NCBI GenBank assembly: GCA_024743215.1
Contig: JANSWZ010000002.1
Span: forward strand, 62,001-126,000
Direction of reading: 5' to 3'
Origin: Alphaproteobacteria bacterium
GTDB lineage: Bacteria > Pseudomonadota > Alphaproteobacteria > Rhizobiales > GCA-2746425
Length of the DNA: 64,000 nt
The notes below the pieces were generated by a model that was not told the DNA's origin, did no database searches, and worked only from the letters and a program-made list of their open reading frames with translations. Positions 37,531-46,053 of the stretch are shown here, one piece after another; position 1 is the first letter of the stretch; each line of letters begins with the position of its first letter. The translations under genes and the position numbers were made by a program.

Positions 37531-38172
37531 ATGACCCTTAAAGTAATCGGAACCGGTCTAAGCCGCACCGGCACATTGTCCACCCGTATCGCCCTCGAAC
37601 AGCTTGGTTTCGGGCCGTGCCATCACATGATGGCGCTTTTTGCTGATCCGGCCCAGGTCGCAGTCTGGACGGAGGTCGCCCGCGGCAAGAGGACCGACTG
37701 GGAAAACGTTTTCGACGGTTTCAACGCACAGGTCGATTTTCCCGGTGGTCGCGTCTGGCAGCAGACGATTGATGCGTTTCCCGAGGCAAGAGTGCTTCAC
37801 ACAGAACGAAACGAAGAAGACTGGTGGGCCAGCTTTAGTAAAACGGTTCTGAAGGTCTGGACACATCACAAGATGCTAACCCGCAAGATGCCACCGCATA
37901 TCCAAGACATCTTTACCAACCTGACCCCTTTCTACATCGACGATACTTTCGGCGGCTTGCCTGATAAGAAAATGGCGATTGAGGCCTACCGCCGCAACAA
38001 TGCTTTGGTTCGCGAACGGGTATCGGCAGACCGCCTGCTGGTCTTCACGCCCGCAGATGGATGGGGACCTTTGTGTGACTTCCTGAATGTGCCCGTTCCA
38101 ACGGACCCGTTCCCACGTAGCAATGCCCGTGATGAGTTCTGGGGCAATTTTGAAGAAGAACCAACAGACTAG
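37531..38172 (+). CDS. sulfotransferase-family P-loop protein
   Basis: This 213-residue protein has the PAPS-binding 5'-loop GTGLSRTGTLSTRIALEQLG near the N-terminus (residues about 7-26), followed by FGPCHHMMALF, VDFPGGRVWQQTIDAFPEARV and the 3'-phosphate motif TERNEEDWWASF. This fits the compact Sulfotransfer_4 group found in bacteria and fungi, whose acceptors are mostly unknown. The ATG at 37531 follows CAGGAGA. It lies convergent to a LysR gene, and the pair is bracketed by the degenerate repeats, so it may have been acquired together with it. Confidence 0.85.
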   Translation: MTLKVIGTGLSRTGTLSTRIALEQLGFGPCHHMMALFADPAQVAVWTEVARGKRTDWENVFDGFNAQVDFPGGRVWQQTIDAFPEARVLHTERNEEDWWASFSKTVLKVWTHHKMLTRKMPPHIQDIFTNLTPFYIDDTFGGLPDKKMAIEAYRRNNALVRERVSADRLLVFTPADGWGPLCDFLNVPVPTDPFPRSNARDEFWGNFEEEPTD

Positions 38173-38307
38173 GAATCACGACGGCCTGTAGCAATAAATT
38201 GTTGCCGCAGGCCATTCCCACTTTTGGAGATTTATAAGAAATGCATCCTTTCAAAGTCAGCGATGAGCCCGACTTTCGGCGAGGGCACGCCACGTTTTGA
38301 TGAGAAG

Positions 38308-39204
38308 TTAGTCCAGCCCTGTCAGGAATTTCCGCTTGTCGCGCAAAAACGCCACCAACCTGTCCAAGACAACACGCACCCTGTGCGACCCGCGCGCAGA
38401 CTCGTGATACAGAACCCAAGAGTCCATCTGGTCGAACGGTTCAGGAAAGACCCGCTCAAGGTTCGCGCAGGTATCACCTACCGCGCAAAAGAGCGGTCCA
38501 ATCCCGCCGCCTTGCTCGATGATCACACGGGCAGAGTCAGAGTTTTCCACCCGCGTTGCTGGGCGGTCCGGATCGGCGAATTGCTCGACCCAGCCAAAAG
38601 CCCTTGCATGCAAGAGCGGCGCTCCATAACGCACCAACGTAAGGGCGCGCAGCCCCTCGGGGGTATCGGGCCTACCGTTCTGTTCAAGGTATTCCTTTGA
38701 GGCATAAAGACAGCTGCCCCATGTAAACACATAAGCAATCACAAGGCCAGGATCCTTTGGAGGGATCGTACGCACAGCAATGTCTGCATCTCCCTTCGCC
38801 AGATCAATGCCAGAGATCGAACTCATGAGATCTACGTGCAATCCTTTATGTGCCTCGGCGACCTCACCAACCAGTGGGCGCAAAACATGCGCAGCAGTCG
38901 GAACGCACGCCACTTGGACAGTCCCAGTCGGTTCTTCTCGCATCGAGCGGACGTTAATCCGAGTTGTATTAACAGTCGCGTCCATCTTTTCTGCCGCGCC
39001 TGCGATTGCCAAACCTTCTGAAGTGAAAACAAATTCGCCACCGCCGCGCACGATAAGTGTTGCGCCAAAGGCTTCCTCAGCGGCAGTAAGCCTGCGGCTT
39101 ACGGTAGACCCATCAACGCCGAGAACACGCGCGGCCCCGGCAATTGAGCCTTCGTTTCGCAAGGCGAGCACAACACGAAAGTCGCTCCAATTCGGGTCTG
39201 CCAT
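38308..39204 (-). CDS. LysR-family transcriptional regulator
   Basis: This 298-residue regulator has a winged helix-turn-helix at the N-terminus (FRVVLALRNEGSIAGAARVL, then DGSTVSRRLTAAEEAFGATL, about residues 9-50) and a LysR effector domain (TVQVACVPTAAHVLRPLVGE near 94). The N-terminal NWSDFRVVLALRNEGS resembles the subgroup with GSxSRAA replaced by GSIAGAA. It lies tail-to-tail with the sulfotransferase gene. Its target is not evident. Confidence 0.88.
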   Translation of the reverse strand: MADPNWSDFRVVLALRNEGSIAGAARVLGVDGSTVSRRLTAAEEAFGATLIVRGGGEFVFTSEGLAIAGAAEKMDATVNTTRINVRSMREEPTGTVQVACVPTAAHVLRPLVGEVAEAHKGLHVDLMSSISGIDLAKGDADIAVRTIPPKDPGLVIAYVFTWGSCLYASKEYLEQNGRPDTPEGLRALTLVRYGAPLLHARAFGWVEQFADPDRPATRVENSDSARVIIEQGGGIGPLFCAVGDTCANLERVFPEPFDQMDSWVLYHESARGSHRVRVVLDRLVAFLRDKRKFLTGLD

Positions 39205-39500
39205 ATGTCACCTGATTCCATCTGTTATACGACCTTGATGCCTTTGGCAGTTTTGGGCAAGAAGTTCTGAAACGATAAAGCCTGGAGCCAAAAGAGACAC
39301 TCGCCGCAAAGCCGCAATTATGCATTTTGGGCTCTTTCCAGTCATTCTCCCCAATCCGCGTGAAGGATCGTTTTGCGGGACAAAGTGACCTTTGGTCTCG
39401 GTTGGTTCAATGACCCTATTTCAATGCACGGTTAAAGGCCGCCGCAATCATGTCGATCAACTGCGCGTGGATCGTGTGCAAGATGTCGCTCCCGCTCCAA

Positions 39501-39786
39501 AGGGAATTTGGCGGGAGGTTCGAAACTCCCATGGCAGTTTCTCACCTGAGCCCGTCAGGTTTCTTCGTCAGCCCAATCGGCCAATCTTTGAAAGGAAGCA
39601 GAAGGAACTGGCGAAGCGAAACTGAAAAAGCGAGATGACCGTCCGCAGCTGCCTAAGCTATCAAGACTTCTCTACCATCCGTGGCTGCTCCTTGGGCCGC
39701 AGATGTGGGCGTAAATTGAGGGCTGCTGAAACACCTCACATGGAAGGAGGTGCCCACAAACCGTGTGGATCCGCTGTGCGGACAAA
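39501..39786 (+). repeat. degenerate direct repeat, copy B
   Basis: This copy is about 70 bp longer internally than copy A at 37111-37325 and keeps the three shared blocks. The first block contains GGGAGGTTCGAAACTCCC, which imitates a tRNA T-arm, but no acceptor stem or anticodon arm surrounds it. The sequence between 39205 and 39866 has no convincing gene. Confidence 0.65.
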
Positions 39787-39866
39787 TTCCCGTTTGGGAA
39801 CTTGATGGACGTTCAGCTTTCGACACCCCTGTCGGCGTTGCGAACTACCCAAAACCCGTCATTCGG

Positions 39867-40022
39867 CTACCGTCGCAGGCGGGATGATTTTAAAGCTGCA
39901 TTTTCACTATTGAACCTTTTGGACACTAAATATTTAACACGCTTCATTTTTACGAGAGTACGTCCCTTCGAAAAGAGTTCCGCAGCACGGGTCTGATCTT
40001 TGGCAACACCCCGTCCGTCATG
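39867..40022 (-). pseudogene. untranslated 3' remnant of the Sel1-repeat gene
   Basis: After the TAG at 40023-40025 the same frame stays open for 51 codons. It begins HDGRGVAKDQTRAAELF, an exact continuation of the Sel1 repeat pattern, then a basic tail, and ends at a TAG at 39867-39869. An internal repeat of the gene reads AQRYHDGRGVAEDQTRA, so the TAG replaces the Tyr codon TAC. The original protein probably ended here. Confidence 0.8.
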
Positions 40023-41144
40023 CTACCGTTGAGCTGCATTGTGACAGCCTGGGGCTACGCCACCATTGCAGGCCTGCAGAAAGAGTTCCTCAGCACGAGC
40101 ATGATCTTGGGCAACGCCCCATCCATTTGCATATTGGCTGCCTGCATTGTAGCAGCCTCGGGCTACGCCATGGTTGCAGGCCTGCAGAAAGAACTCCAAA
40201 GCACGGGTATGATCTTGGGCAACGCCCCATCCTTTAGCATATTGGCCGCCTGCGTCATGACAGCTTGGGGCTACGCCATCGTTGCAGGCCTGCAGAAAGA
40301 GCTCCAAAGCACGGGTATGATCTTGGGCAACGCCCCATCCATTTGCATATTGGCTGCCTGCGTCATAACAGCTTGGGGCCACGCCATCGTTGCAGGCCTG
40401 CAGAAAGAGCTCCAAAGCACGGGTATGATCTTGGGCAACGCCTCGTCCAATGGCATATTGAATGCCTGCATTTTGACAACCTGATGCATAGCCACCGTCG
40501 CAGGCCATCACATCGAGCTCCGTAGCACGGGTCTGATCTTCGGCAACGCCCCGTCCGTCATGGTATCTTTGAGCTGCATTGTAACAGCCCGGGGCTACGC
40601 CATCGTTGCAGGCCAGCAGAAAGAGCTCCACAGCACGAGCATGATCTTGGGCAACGCCCCATCCATTTGCATATTGGCCGCCTGCATCATAACAGCCTAA
40701 AGCATCGCCACCGTCGCAGGCTTTCACAGCGAGTTCCATTGCACGGGTCTGATCTTCGGCAACACCCAGTCCATGATGGTAACGAAAACCTGCATTGTAA
40801 CAGCCTGAGGCTACGCCACCGTTGCAGGCCTGCAGAAAGAGTTGTGTAGCACGGGTCTGATCTTCGCCGACACCCCACCCTTTGGAATATTGAACACCGG
40901 CATTGTAACAGCCTGGGGCTGTGCCGCCGTTGCAGGCCTTCATGTAGAGCTCTGTCGCACGGGTTTGATCTTCAGCAACACCCTGTCCATTGGCATATTG
41001 AAAACCGGCATTGAAGCATGCCTCACCACTATCCTTGTTACTTTCGCAAGCTATTTCTTCGGGCAGTGGAGACTGACCCAGCGCTGGAATTGTCGAAATT
41101 AAGGAAATTCCTCCGAGAACAATAAATAACCAAAAAATTTGCAT
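40023..41144 (-). CDS. secreted Sel1-like repeat protein, truncated by a nonsense codon
   Basis: This 373-residue protein has a signal peptide (MQIFWLFIVLGGISLISTIP, cleavage near ALGQ) and nine complete 36-residue Sel1 (SLR/TPR-like) repeats plus a stub of a tenth. Each carries the pattern GCYNAGxQYxxGxGVxxDxxRA and paired Cys residues, as in the HcpA/SLR family, so the mature domain is probably disulfide-rich and periplasmic. SLR proteins act as protein-interaction scaffolds. GGGAGA precedes the ATG. The frame stops at a TAG where other repeats have Tyr. The DNA of the last repeats is nearly identical, showing recent tandem duplication. Confidence 0.82.
   Translation of the reverse strand: MQIFWLFIVLGGISLISTIPALGQSPLPEEIACESNKDSGEACFNAGFQYANGQGVAEDQTRATELYMKACNGGTAPGCYNAGVQYSKGWGVGEDQTRATQLFLQACNGGVASGCYNAGFRYHHGLGVAEDQTRAMELAVKACDGGDALGCYDAGGQYANGWGVAQDHARAVELFLLACNDGVAPGCYNAAQRYHDGRGVAEDQTRATELDVMACDGGYASGCQNAGIQYAIGRGVAQDHTRALELFLQACNDGVAPSCYDAGSQYANGWGVAQDHTRALELFLQACNDGVAPSCHDAGGQYAKGWGVAQDHTRALEFFLQACNHGVARGCYNAGSQYANGWGVAQDHARAEELFLQACNGGVAPGCHNAAQR
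40173..40496. repeat. 108-bp tandem repeats encoding Sel1 units
   Basis: Three consecutive 108-bp units starting at 40173, 40281 and 40389 are almost identical at DNA level (shared CTGCAGAAAGA, CCAAAGCACGGGTATGATC and GGGCAACGCC blocks). Further, more diverged units extend on both sides across 39975-41030. The period equals one 36-residue Sel1 repeat. Confidence 0.85.
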
Positions 41145-41184
41145 GACAATCTCCCAACACTGGAAATTTCTCTAAGTATATTTG

Positions 41185-41640
41185 CTATAATAAGTGTTCC
41201 CACCAAGAATGCCACCTCAGATTGTTTAATTTAATGTCCGCTAAGAACAACAGCGCCGCCAGAACAACTAAGCCCGCACCGAGAATGTTCAAAGGCAGGT
41301 TTAGCGGCCAGAACGATCCAATCCCTCCGATGATCAGAAGACTGCCTTTTAACACGTTCAAGGGACCTTCCGCGTGAAGCTGGATCAGGGCATTCACTGC
41401 GTACATGCCGAACAGCCCGAACAAGCCGATCAGCAATATTGCCAGAACAATAGAGCCTTGCGACCACTGCGCGATCATCAAAGAAAATCCGTTGCCAATG
41501 CCGCTCGTGACGATGGCATTGTTCATGATGCCAATGGCAACCAGAAGAATTCCTGTCATGATGGCTGTACGCACACCGATCAACAATGCGTCCGCAATCT
41601 ATCGTGGCCCCAATGACCGCTCTTGTGAAACGACCATGTA
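41185..41640 (-). pseudogene. partial, internally deleted copy of the TRAP permease gene
   Basis: The open part encodes MLIGVRTAIMTGILLVAIGI and on, closely matching residues about 426-480 of the TRAP permease at 43780-45978. It then jumps at Ile-Gly-Leu to FGLFGMYAVNALIQLHAEG, which in the intact gene lies some 175 residues further on. Upstream, TTGGGGCCACGATAG corresponds to ATGGGGCCACGACAG of the intact gene, with one inserted T and Gln changed to stop. The last residues differ. It is a decayed segmental duplication in the same orientation, about 2.6 kb from the end of the parent gene. Confidence 0.88.
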
Positions 41641-41650
41641 ACAAAATCTG

Positions 41651-42751
41651 TTAGATGTTGCTCTCAACGGTTGTGATGTTTGCCAAAGGAGGTAAAGACG
41701 TTTGCCTCATCACGCGGTTATCAACCGCTGTCCTGATCCTTTTAAGCGCGGCAGTAGAAGAGACTGTCAGGCTGTCGTAAGCTTGGAAAACATGCGGCAT
41801 GTCGGGCCAAAGATCGAGCATGACATCAGCACCCTGTGCTCTTTGTTTTTGAGTAAATTCAATTATCATATCACGCAGCACCTCGCGTCCCCCTGCTTGC
41901 AAATACATAGGTGCAAGACCTGCAAAATCATGCGAAATTGGTGACAGAGCGTCTCGCCCATAAGCATCATCAGGATCCAGCCACATACCAAATTGTAGCG
42001 CCATCCATCCTTGAACAAGGTCAAATTGATCGTTGACGCGCAGACTTGCGCCGCGATCACCGATATCCGTCCAAGGGCACAGCCCAATACATAGCGCCGG
42101 TTGATCTTTGTTTTGTGCACGAAGAGCTAGCAACAGCATCAATGCCATATGCCCACCCGCACTATCACCAATGATGACGATCCTTTGGGCTGGAACCTCA
42201 GACACCAGATAGTCCCAAGCGGCCATTGCATCCTCGGCTTGAGCAGGGTGAGGATGTTCCGGCGTTAAACGATACTCAAGGGCAAACAGCCGTGCACTCG
42301 TGTGATGGGCAAGCATCGCGGCGAAGCGTTTGCTAACGCCGCCATGAAATGTGTAACCACCGCCGTGGAAATACAGCAAAACCGCATCGCTGGATTGTTG
42401 TATGGGTTCATACCACCGCCCTGGAATTCCTGCTACAGGGCTTTCGTTAACGTCATAGACGTCATCAGTTTCAGGTTGAACACTGTCAAACAGCAACCGC
42501 CCGCGCGAAATATCATTTTGGGCCATCGCCACTGTAAATTGGTGTCGCACAAACCGAATACCAGTTTCGAAATGTGCGTCCCAGTCGGGAGAAATACGGC
42601 GACCAAATGCGTGCCTTATCGTTGTTGCGATGGCGATCTGGCCAAGCTTCACTATGCTACGCAGCCGAAGCAATAATGGACCTGAGTAATTAATTTTAGC
42701 GATGGCGGTGTTCCTTTTTCTTGAGAGTTGGGGCCTTATTGCATTCGCCAT
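41651..42751 (-). CDS. alpha/beta hydrolase of the hormone-sensitive-lipase family
   Basis: This 366-residue esterase/lipase-type enzyme has oxyanion motif FHGGGYTFHGG (about 131-141), nucleophile elbow IGDSAGGHMA (Ser near 205), the acidic region YLQAGGREVLRD and catalytic His in MPHVFQAYDSL. The N-terminal 60 residues, with several Arg/Lys, resemble a cap helix region. Substrate unknown. Its start is only 19 bp from the start of the divergent AraC gene, so one of the two real starts may be further in. It is wedged between the broken TRAP copy and the intact TRAP operon. Confidence 0.85.
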   Translation of the reverse strand: MANAIRPQLSRKRNTAIAKINYSGPLLLRLRSIVKLGQIAIATTIRHAFGRRISPDWDAHFETGIRFVRHQFTVAMAQNDISRGRLLFDSVQPETDDVYDVNESPVAGIPGRWYEPIQQSSDAVLLYFHGGGYTFHGGVSKRFAAMLAHHTSARLFALEYRLTPEHPHPAQAEDAMAAWDYLVSEVPAQRIVIIGDSAGGHMALMLLLALRAQNKDQPALCIGLCPWTDIGDRGASLRVNDQFDLVQGWMALQFGMWLDPDDAYGRDALSPISHDFAGLAPMYLQAGGREVLRDMIIEFTQKQRAQGADVMLDLWPDMPHVFQAYDSLTVSSTAALKRIRTAVDNRVMRQTSLPPLANITTVESNI

Positions 42752-42770
42752 ATGCCCTGCGATAGAATGA

Positions 42771-43619
42771 ATGCGTCACTTCTCAAGGTTACCAATGGGT
42801 CCGATTTCAAAGTTGTTCTTGCCGCCTCCAGCTTTGTCTGGATGTATGTTAGCCGCCATATATCGCGACACACGCGGGGCAATGTTATCTAATACTGATC
42901 GTATCAACCACTTTCCCGCATCACCGCTGGTGTCTTTGACATTGGTAGGTCATGGGACGCTACACGTACTTCCACCGGCCGGGGGGTGGGCCACAGCATT
43001 AGAAACACCCGCTTTACCAAGAATTAGTGCTATGCCTCCCCAAAGTTCGCCAACCACCAGTTGGGGTCCAGCAGAGATAGAAGCGATGACCATCGGTATC
43101 TATCCTGATGCGTGGCGCGACCTTGGTGGAGAGAAAACATGTTCTCACATCCCCACCGGCCTTGTTAACGCGTTAAGACACTTCGACGCGACGACAGACC
43201 CCAACGCTGGATGGCAAGCGCTTTGCGACAGCCTGGCTCCACACTGGGCGCGACACCGTTCCGCGCAATGGTATCGTGCCACCGGCATAGCTGATTGGGT
43301 CAAAGGATTGACCGCACGCACGGCCTTCTCAGGAACGGGTCAAAGTTTGCGTAGCGTCGAACGACGGATGAAACGGTTCTCCGGGCAAACGCGGCGCACA
43401 CTTGAATTTTTTAGTGCGTTTGAGACGTTGCAAGCCACTGCACACAGCAACACCGGAATGTCCCTGGCGGAAATCGCATACGAAGCAGGCTACTCCGACC
43501 AGTCACACATGGGCCGCGCGGTACGCCGCGCCACTGGTTTTTCGCCGGCGCGTTTGAACCAAGCAATCCAATCCGATGAAGCGTTCTGGTGCTACCGCTT
43601 GCTAGGCGAAAGGTTTTAA
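42771..43619 (+). CDS. AraC-family transcriptional regulator
   Basis: This 282-residue protein has the C-terminal AraC/XylS double helix-turn-helix, best seen in SLAEIAYEAGYSDQSHMGRA (about residues 231-250) and RRATGFSPARLNQ. The N-terminal part contains SLTLVGHGTLHVLPPAGGW, a cupin-like effector region. It is divergent from the esterase gene, which it probably regulates. The first Met has no clear ribosome site; Met9 at 42795 is an alternative start. A GC-rich hairpin with TTTCT follows at 43711. Confidence 0.85.
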   Translation: MRHFSRLPMGPISKLFLPPPALSGCMLAAIYRDTRGAMLSNTDRINHFPASPLVSLTLVGHGTLHVLPPAGGWATALETPALPRISAMPPQSSPTTSWGPAEIEAMTIGIYPDAWRDLGGEKTCSHIPTGLVNALRHFDATTDPNAGWQALCDSLAPHWARHRSAQWYRATGIADWVKGLTARTAFSGTGQSLRSVERRMKRFSGQTRRTLEFFSAFETLQATAHSNTGMSLAEIAYEAGYSDQSHMGRAVRRATGFSPARLNQAIQSDEAFWCYRLLGERF

Positions 43620-43710
43620 TAACTGAAATAGCGGACCTACAGTTTGCAGACACTCACAAAAGGAAGACAGTCGACTGTAAAACTGCCGACCACGTATTAC
43701 AGGTCGCAAT

Positions 43711-43735
43711 GGCTCCCGCTTTGGCGGGGCCTTTC
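43711..43735 (+). terminator. terminator of the araC-type gene
   Basis: GGCTCCCGC and GCGGGGCC flank loop TTTG and are followed by TTTCTGT. The stem is imperfect by one unpaired base. It lies between convergent genes. Confidence 0.65.
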
Positions 43736-43779
43736 TGTATGAGGGTCGACGATCGGCCCTTTGCAGGCATACGATTCTG

Positions 43780-45978
43780 CTAGACCGGAGATATGCTCGG
43801 CTGAGATCGGTCAAGTTTTTGACGCATGGCGCGTGCCGAAAGCACCACCGCCAGAACAACTATGCCTGCACCAAGAATGTTCAAAGGCAGGTCTAGTGGC
43901 CAGAACGACCCAACCCCGCCGATGATCAGCAGACTTCCTGTCAGCCAGTTCAAAGGACCTTCTGCATGAAGTTGAATGAGGGCATTCGTTGCATACATTC
44001 CGAACAGCCCAAACAAGCCAATTTGCATGATCTGCAACCAGTCGCCTGATATCAGCGGCGTGTAGGCAAACATCAACGGAACAATGTAGAGGCCTTTGGC
44101 AATTTTCCATGACTGAAACCCTGTTTCCATAGGTTTCGAACCGGCAATCCCCGCGGCTGCAAATGCAGCCAGGCAGACAGGCGGTGTGACGTTGCTGTCC
44201 TGGCTGAGCCAGAAGATAATCAGATGGGCGGTCAGAAGAAAGACCATCTGCTGAGCTGGATCCACCAGAAGCGGACGTACGGTAATGGCAAGTTCAAATG
44301 GCATTGCGCCCAGAAAAGCAACGGCCTCTTCACGCGTCATGCCTTCGGCCACCTTGGCAACATGCGGACTATCAACCAATGCAAAAATGGCTGATTTGGC
44401 TGGATCGGCAATCCCCGCGATCAGTTGCTCGACAATAATTGTATCGGCCAAAATTCCTGCAAGAGCGGGCGCTGTAAGAATGGCGAGGATGATATAGGCC
44501 GCTGTCACTGGTAGGCCCATGCCGAGCACCAGAGATGCCAACCCGATCAGCAATATCGCCAGAACAATAGAGCCTTGTGACCACTGGGCGATCATCAATG
44601 AAAACCCGTTGCCGATGCCACTTGTGACAATGGCATTGTTCATGATGCCAATGGCCACCAGAAGAATGCCAGTCATGATGGCTGTGCGCATACCGATCAA
44701 CAATGCGTCAGCGATCTGTCGTGGCCCCATGACCACTGGTTCAAAGCCACTCTGCTTTATGATCGCTGCGAGCAGACTCGTGCCCCATGAGACGACAATG
44801 AGCGAGGCAATGGCCCATGAAGCTGCATAGGCCGGCGTGACACCGCTCATCAGAAGCCAGATCATCACCGTAAGAGGTATGACAAAGACCAGACCGCCAG
44901 AGAACAGCTTGCCCTTGTTCACGACCAGATCGATATCCTGACCGACCTGATGCTTGACGGCTTCTATGCGGACAATGAAAGCCACAGACAGAAAATACAG
45001 AATGGCAGGCATCACCGATACAGACACGATGGTCGAGTAAGGTATTGACGTATAGGTTGCCATCACGAAAGCACCTGCCCCCATGATGGGCGGCATGAGT
45101 TGCCCGCCTGTCGATGCTGCGGCCTCAACACCTGCTGCAAATTTTGGGCGAAACCCGTTGGCCTTCATCAATGGAATCGTGATCACCCCGGTAGAGGCCG
45201 TGTTGGCAATCGCAGACCCGCTGATGGTTCCGGTAAGGGCTGAGGATAGAACCGCAACAAAAGCAGCACCGCCACGAATGCGGCCAGCAACCACTTTCGA
45301 TACTTCGATCACGAAATTACTGGCTCCGGAGGCAACAAGAAATCCGCCAAAAATCATGAACAGGGTAATGTTGACAGATGAAATGCTGGCAAGAATGCCG
45401 AACATGCCCTCGTCATTATAAAGCGTTCGGAACAGCACATCATTTGCGGGCAAGCTTGCGGCGCGGAAAACGCCGGGCAGATGCGAGCCGAGAAACAGAA
45501 TGTAGGACAGTGACAGCATGATCAAAATGGGAATGACCCACCCAGATACGCGGCGGGACAGATCAAGCGCTGCAAAAATGAGCAGGCCACCGGCCAACCA
45601 GTCGATGAGGTTAAATTGCCACGCCTGTCCAGTGACTGCCAGAGACCGCTCGTAAAGTGAGCTCTCGGAAGCGGCAACCCAAAGCGCTGCAGCGGCGACC
45701 AACAGACCATATACGACGTTCAAAGTGGTATTGAGTTTTGTGGCTTTCTGACTGGAAACGAGCGGCACTGTGACTGCGGCGAGGAAGGCGAAGCCTGCAA
45801 AATGGATCGCATTTTGCCACAGACCCGGTTCGTTCAAATAGACATTTGTGACGACATGCCAAATTCCGAAGACAATCGCGAAAAGACAGACAAAGCCGCG
45901 TAATGGACTGCCATCAATGTCTCTCAAGGACAGCCAGACAGACTGATCCGTCGTTTCGGTTGTTGTAGAATCGCTCAT
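43780..45978 (-). CDS. TRAP transporter permease, fused small and large subunits (TAXI type)
   Basis: This 732-residue polytopic protein is of the 4TM/12TM fused type (DctQ-like and DctM-like parts in one chain) used by TAXI-TRAP systems. Motifs of the DctM core include SGSAIANTASTGVITIPLMK (about 253-272), GGQLMPPIMGAGAFVMATY (about 290-308), GIMNNAIVTSGIGNGFS and LGMGLPVTAAYIILAILTAP. The C-terminal helical extension contains GLFGLFGMYATNALIQLHAEG. It would import a carboxylate with sodium or proton. It follows the TAXI receptor gene after an attenuator-like hairpin. Confidence 0.93.
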   Translation of the reverse strand: MSDSTTTETTDQSVWLSLRDIDGSPLRGFVCLFAIVFGIWHVVTNVYLNEPGLWQNAIHFAGFAFLAAVTVPLVSSQKATKLNTTLNVVYGLLVAAAALWVAASESSLYERSLAVTGQAWQFNLIDWLAGGLLIFAALDLSRRVSGWVIPILIMLSLSYILFLGSHLPGVFRAASLPANDVLFRTLYNDEGMFGILASISSVNITLFMIFGGFLVASGASNFVIEVSKVVAGRIRGGAAFVAVLSSALTGTISGSAIANTASTGVITIPLMKANGFRPKFAAGVEAAASTGGQLMPPIMGAGAFVMATYTSIPYSTIVSVSVMPAILYFLSVAFIVRIEAVKHQVGQDIDLVVNKGKLFSGGLVFVIPLTVMIWLLMSGVTPAYAASWAIASLIVVSWGTSLLAAIIKQSGFEPVVMGPRQIADALLIGMRTAIMTGILLVAIGIMNNAIVTSGIGNGFSLMIAQWSQGSIVLAILLIGLASLVLGMGLPVTAAYIILAILTAPALAGILADTIIVEQLIAGIADPAKSAIFALVDSPHVAKVAEGMTREEAVAFLGAMPFELAITVRPLLVDPAQQMVFLLTAHLIIFWLSQDSNVTPPVCLAAFAAAGIAGSKPMETGFQSWKIAKGLYIVPLMFAYTPLISGDWLQIMQIGLFGLFGMYATNALIQLHAEGPLNWLTGSLLIIGGVGSFWPLDLPLNILGAGIVVLAVVLSARAMRQKLDRSQPSISPV

Positions 45979-46004
45979 GATGCCCTCGCAACGTCACAAA
46001 AAAG

Positions 46005-46032
46005 GGGAGCGGAACCAAATTCCAGCTCCCCC
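46005..46032 (-). terminator. attenuator-type terminator between TAXI receptor and TRAP permease genes
   Basis: GGGGAGC-GGAA and TTCCAGCTCCCC form an 11-bp stem with one bulged base and a 5-nt loop, followed on the minus strand by TTTTTTG. This is a good intrinsic terminator inside the operon, expected to give more receptor than permease. Confidence 0.8.
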
Positions 46033-46053
46033 AGACCGTCCTGTTTCAGGACT

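Noticed and set aside
39509-39531. tRNA-like T-arm sequence GGGAGGTTCGAAACTCCC
   Set aside because: No 7-bp acceptor stem, anticodon arm or CCA context surrounds it, and a diverged copy at 37117 loses the pairing.
40020-41030. Regular tandem repeats that could be taken for a CRISPR array
   Set aside because: The period is 108 bp with no separate spacers, and the units translate on the minus strand into 36-residue Sel1 repeats of one protein.
44285-45421. Several plus-strand frames of 70-110 codons opposite the TRAP permease gene
   Set aside because: They are Ala/Thr/Met-rich antisense shadows of transmembrane codons, with no motifs or ribosome sites.
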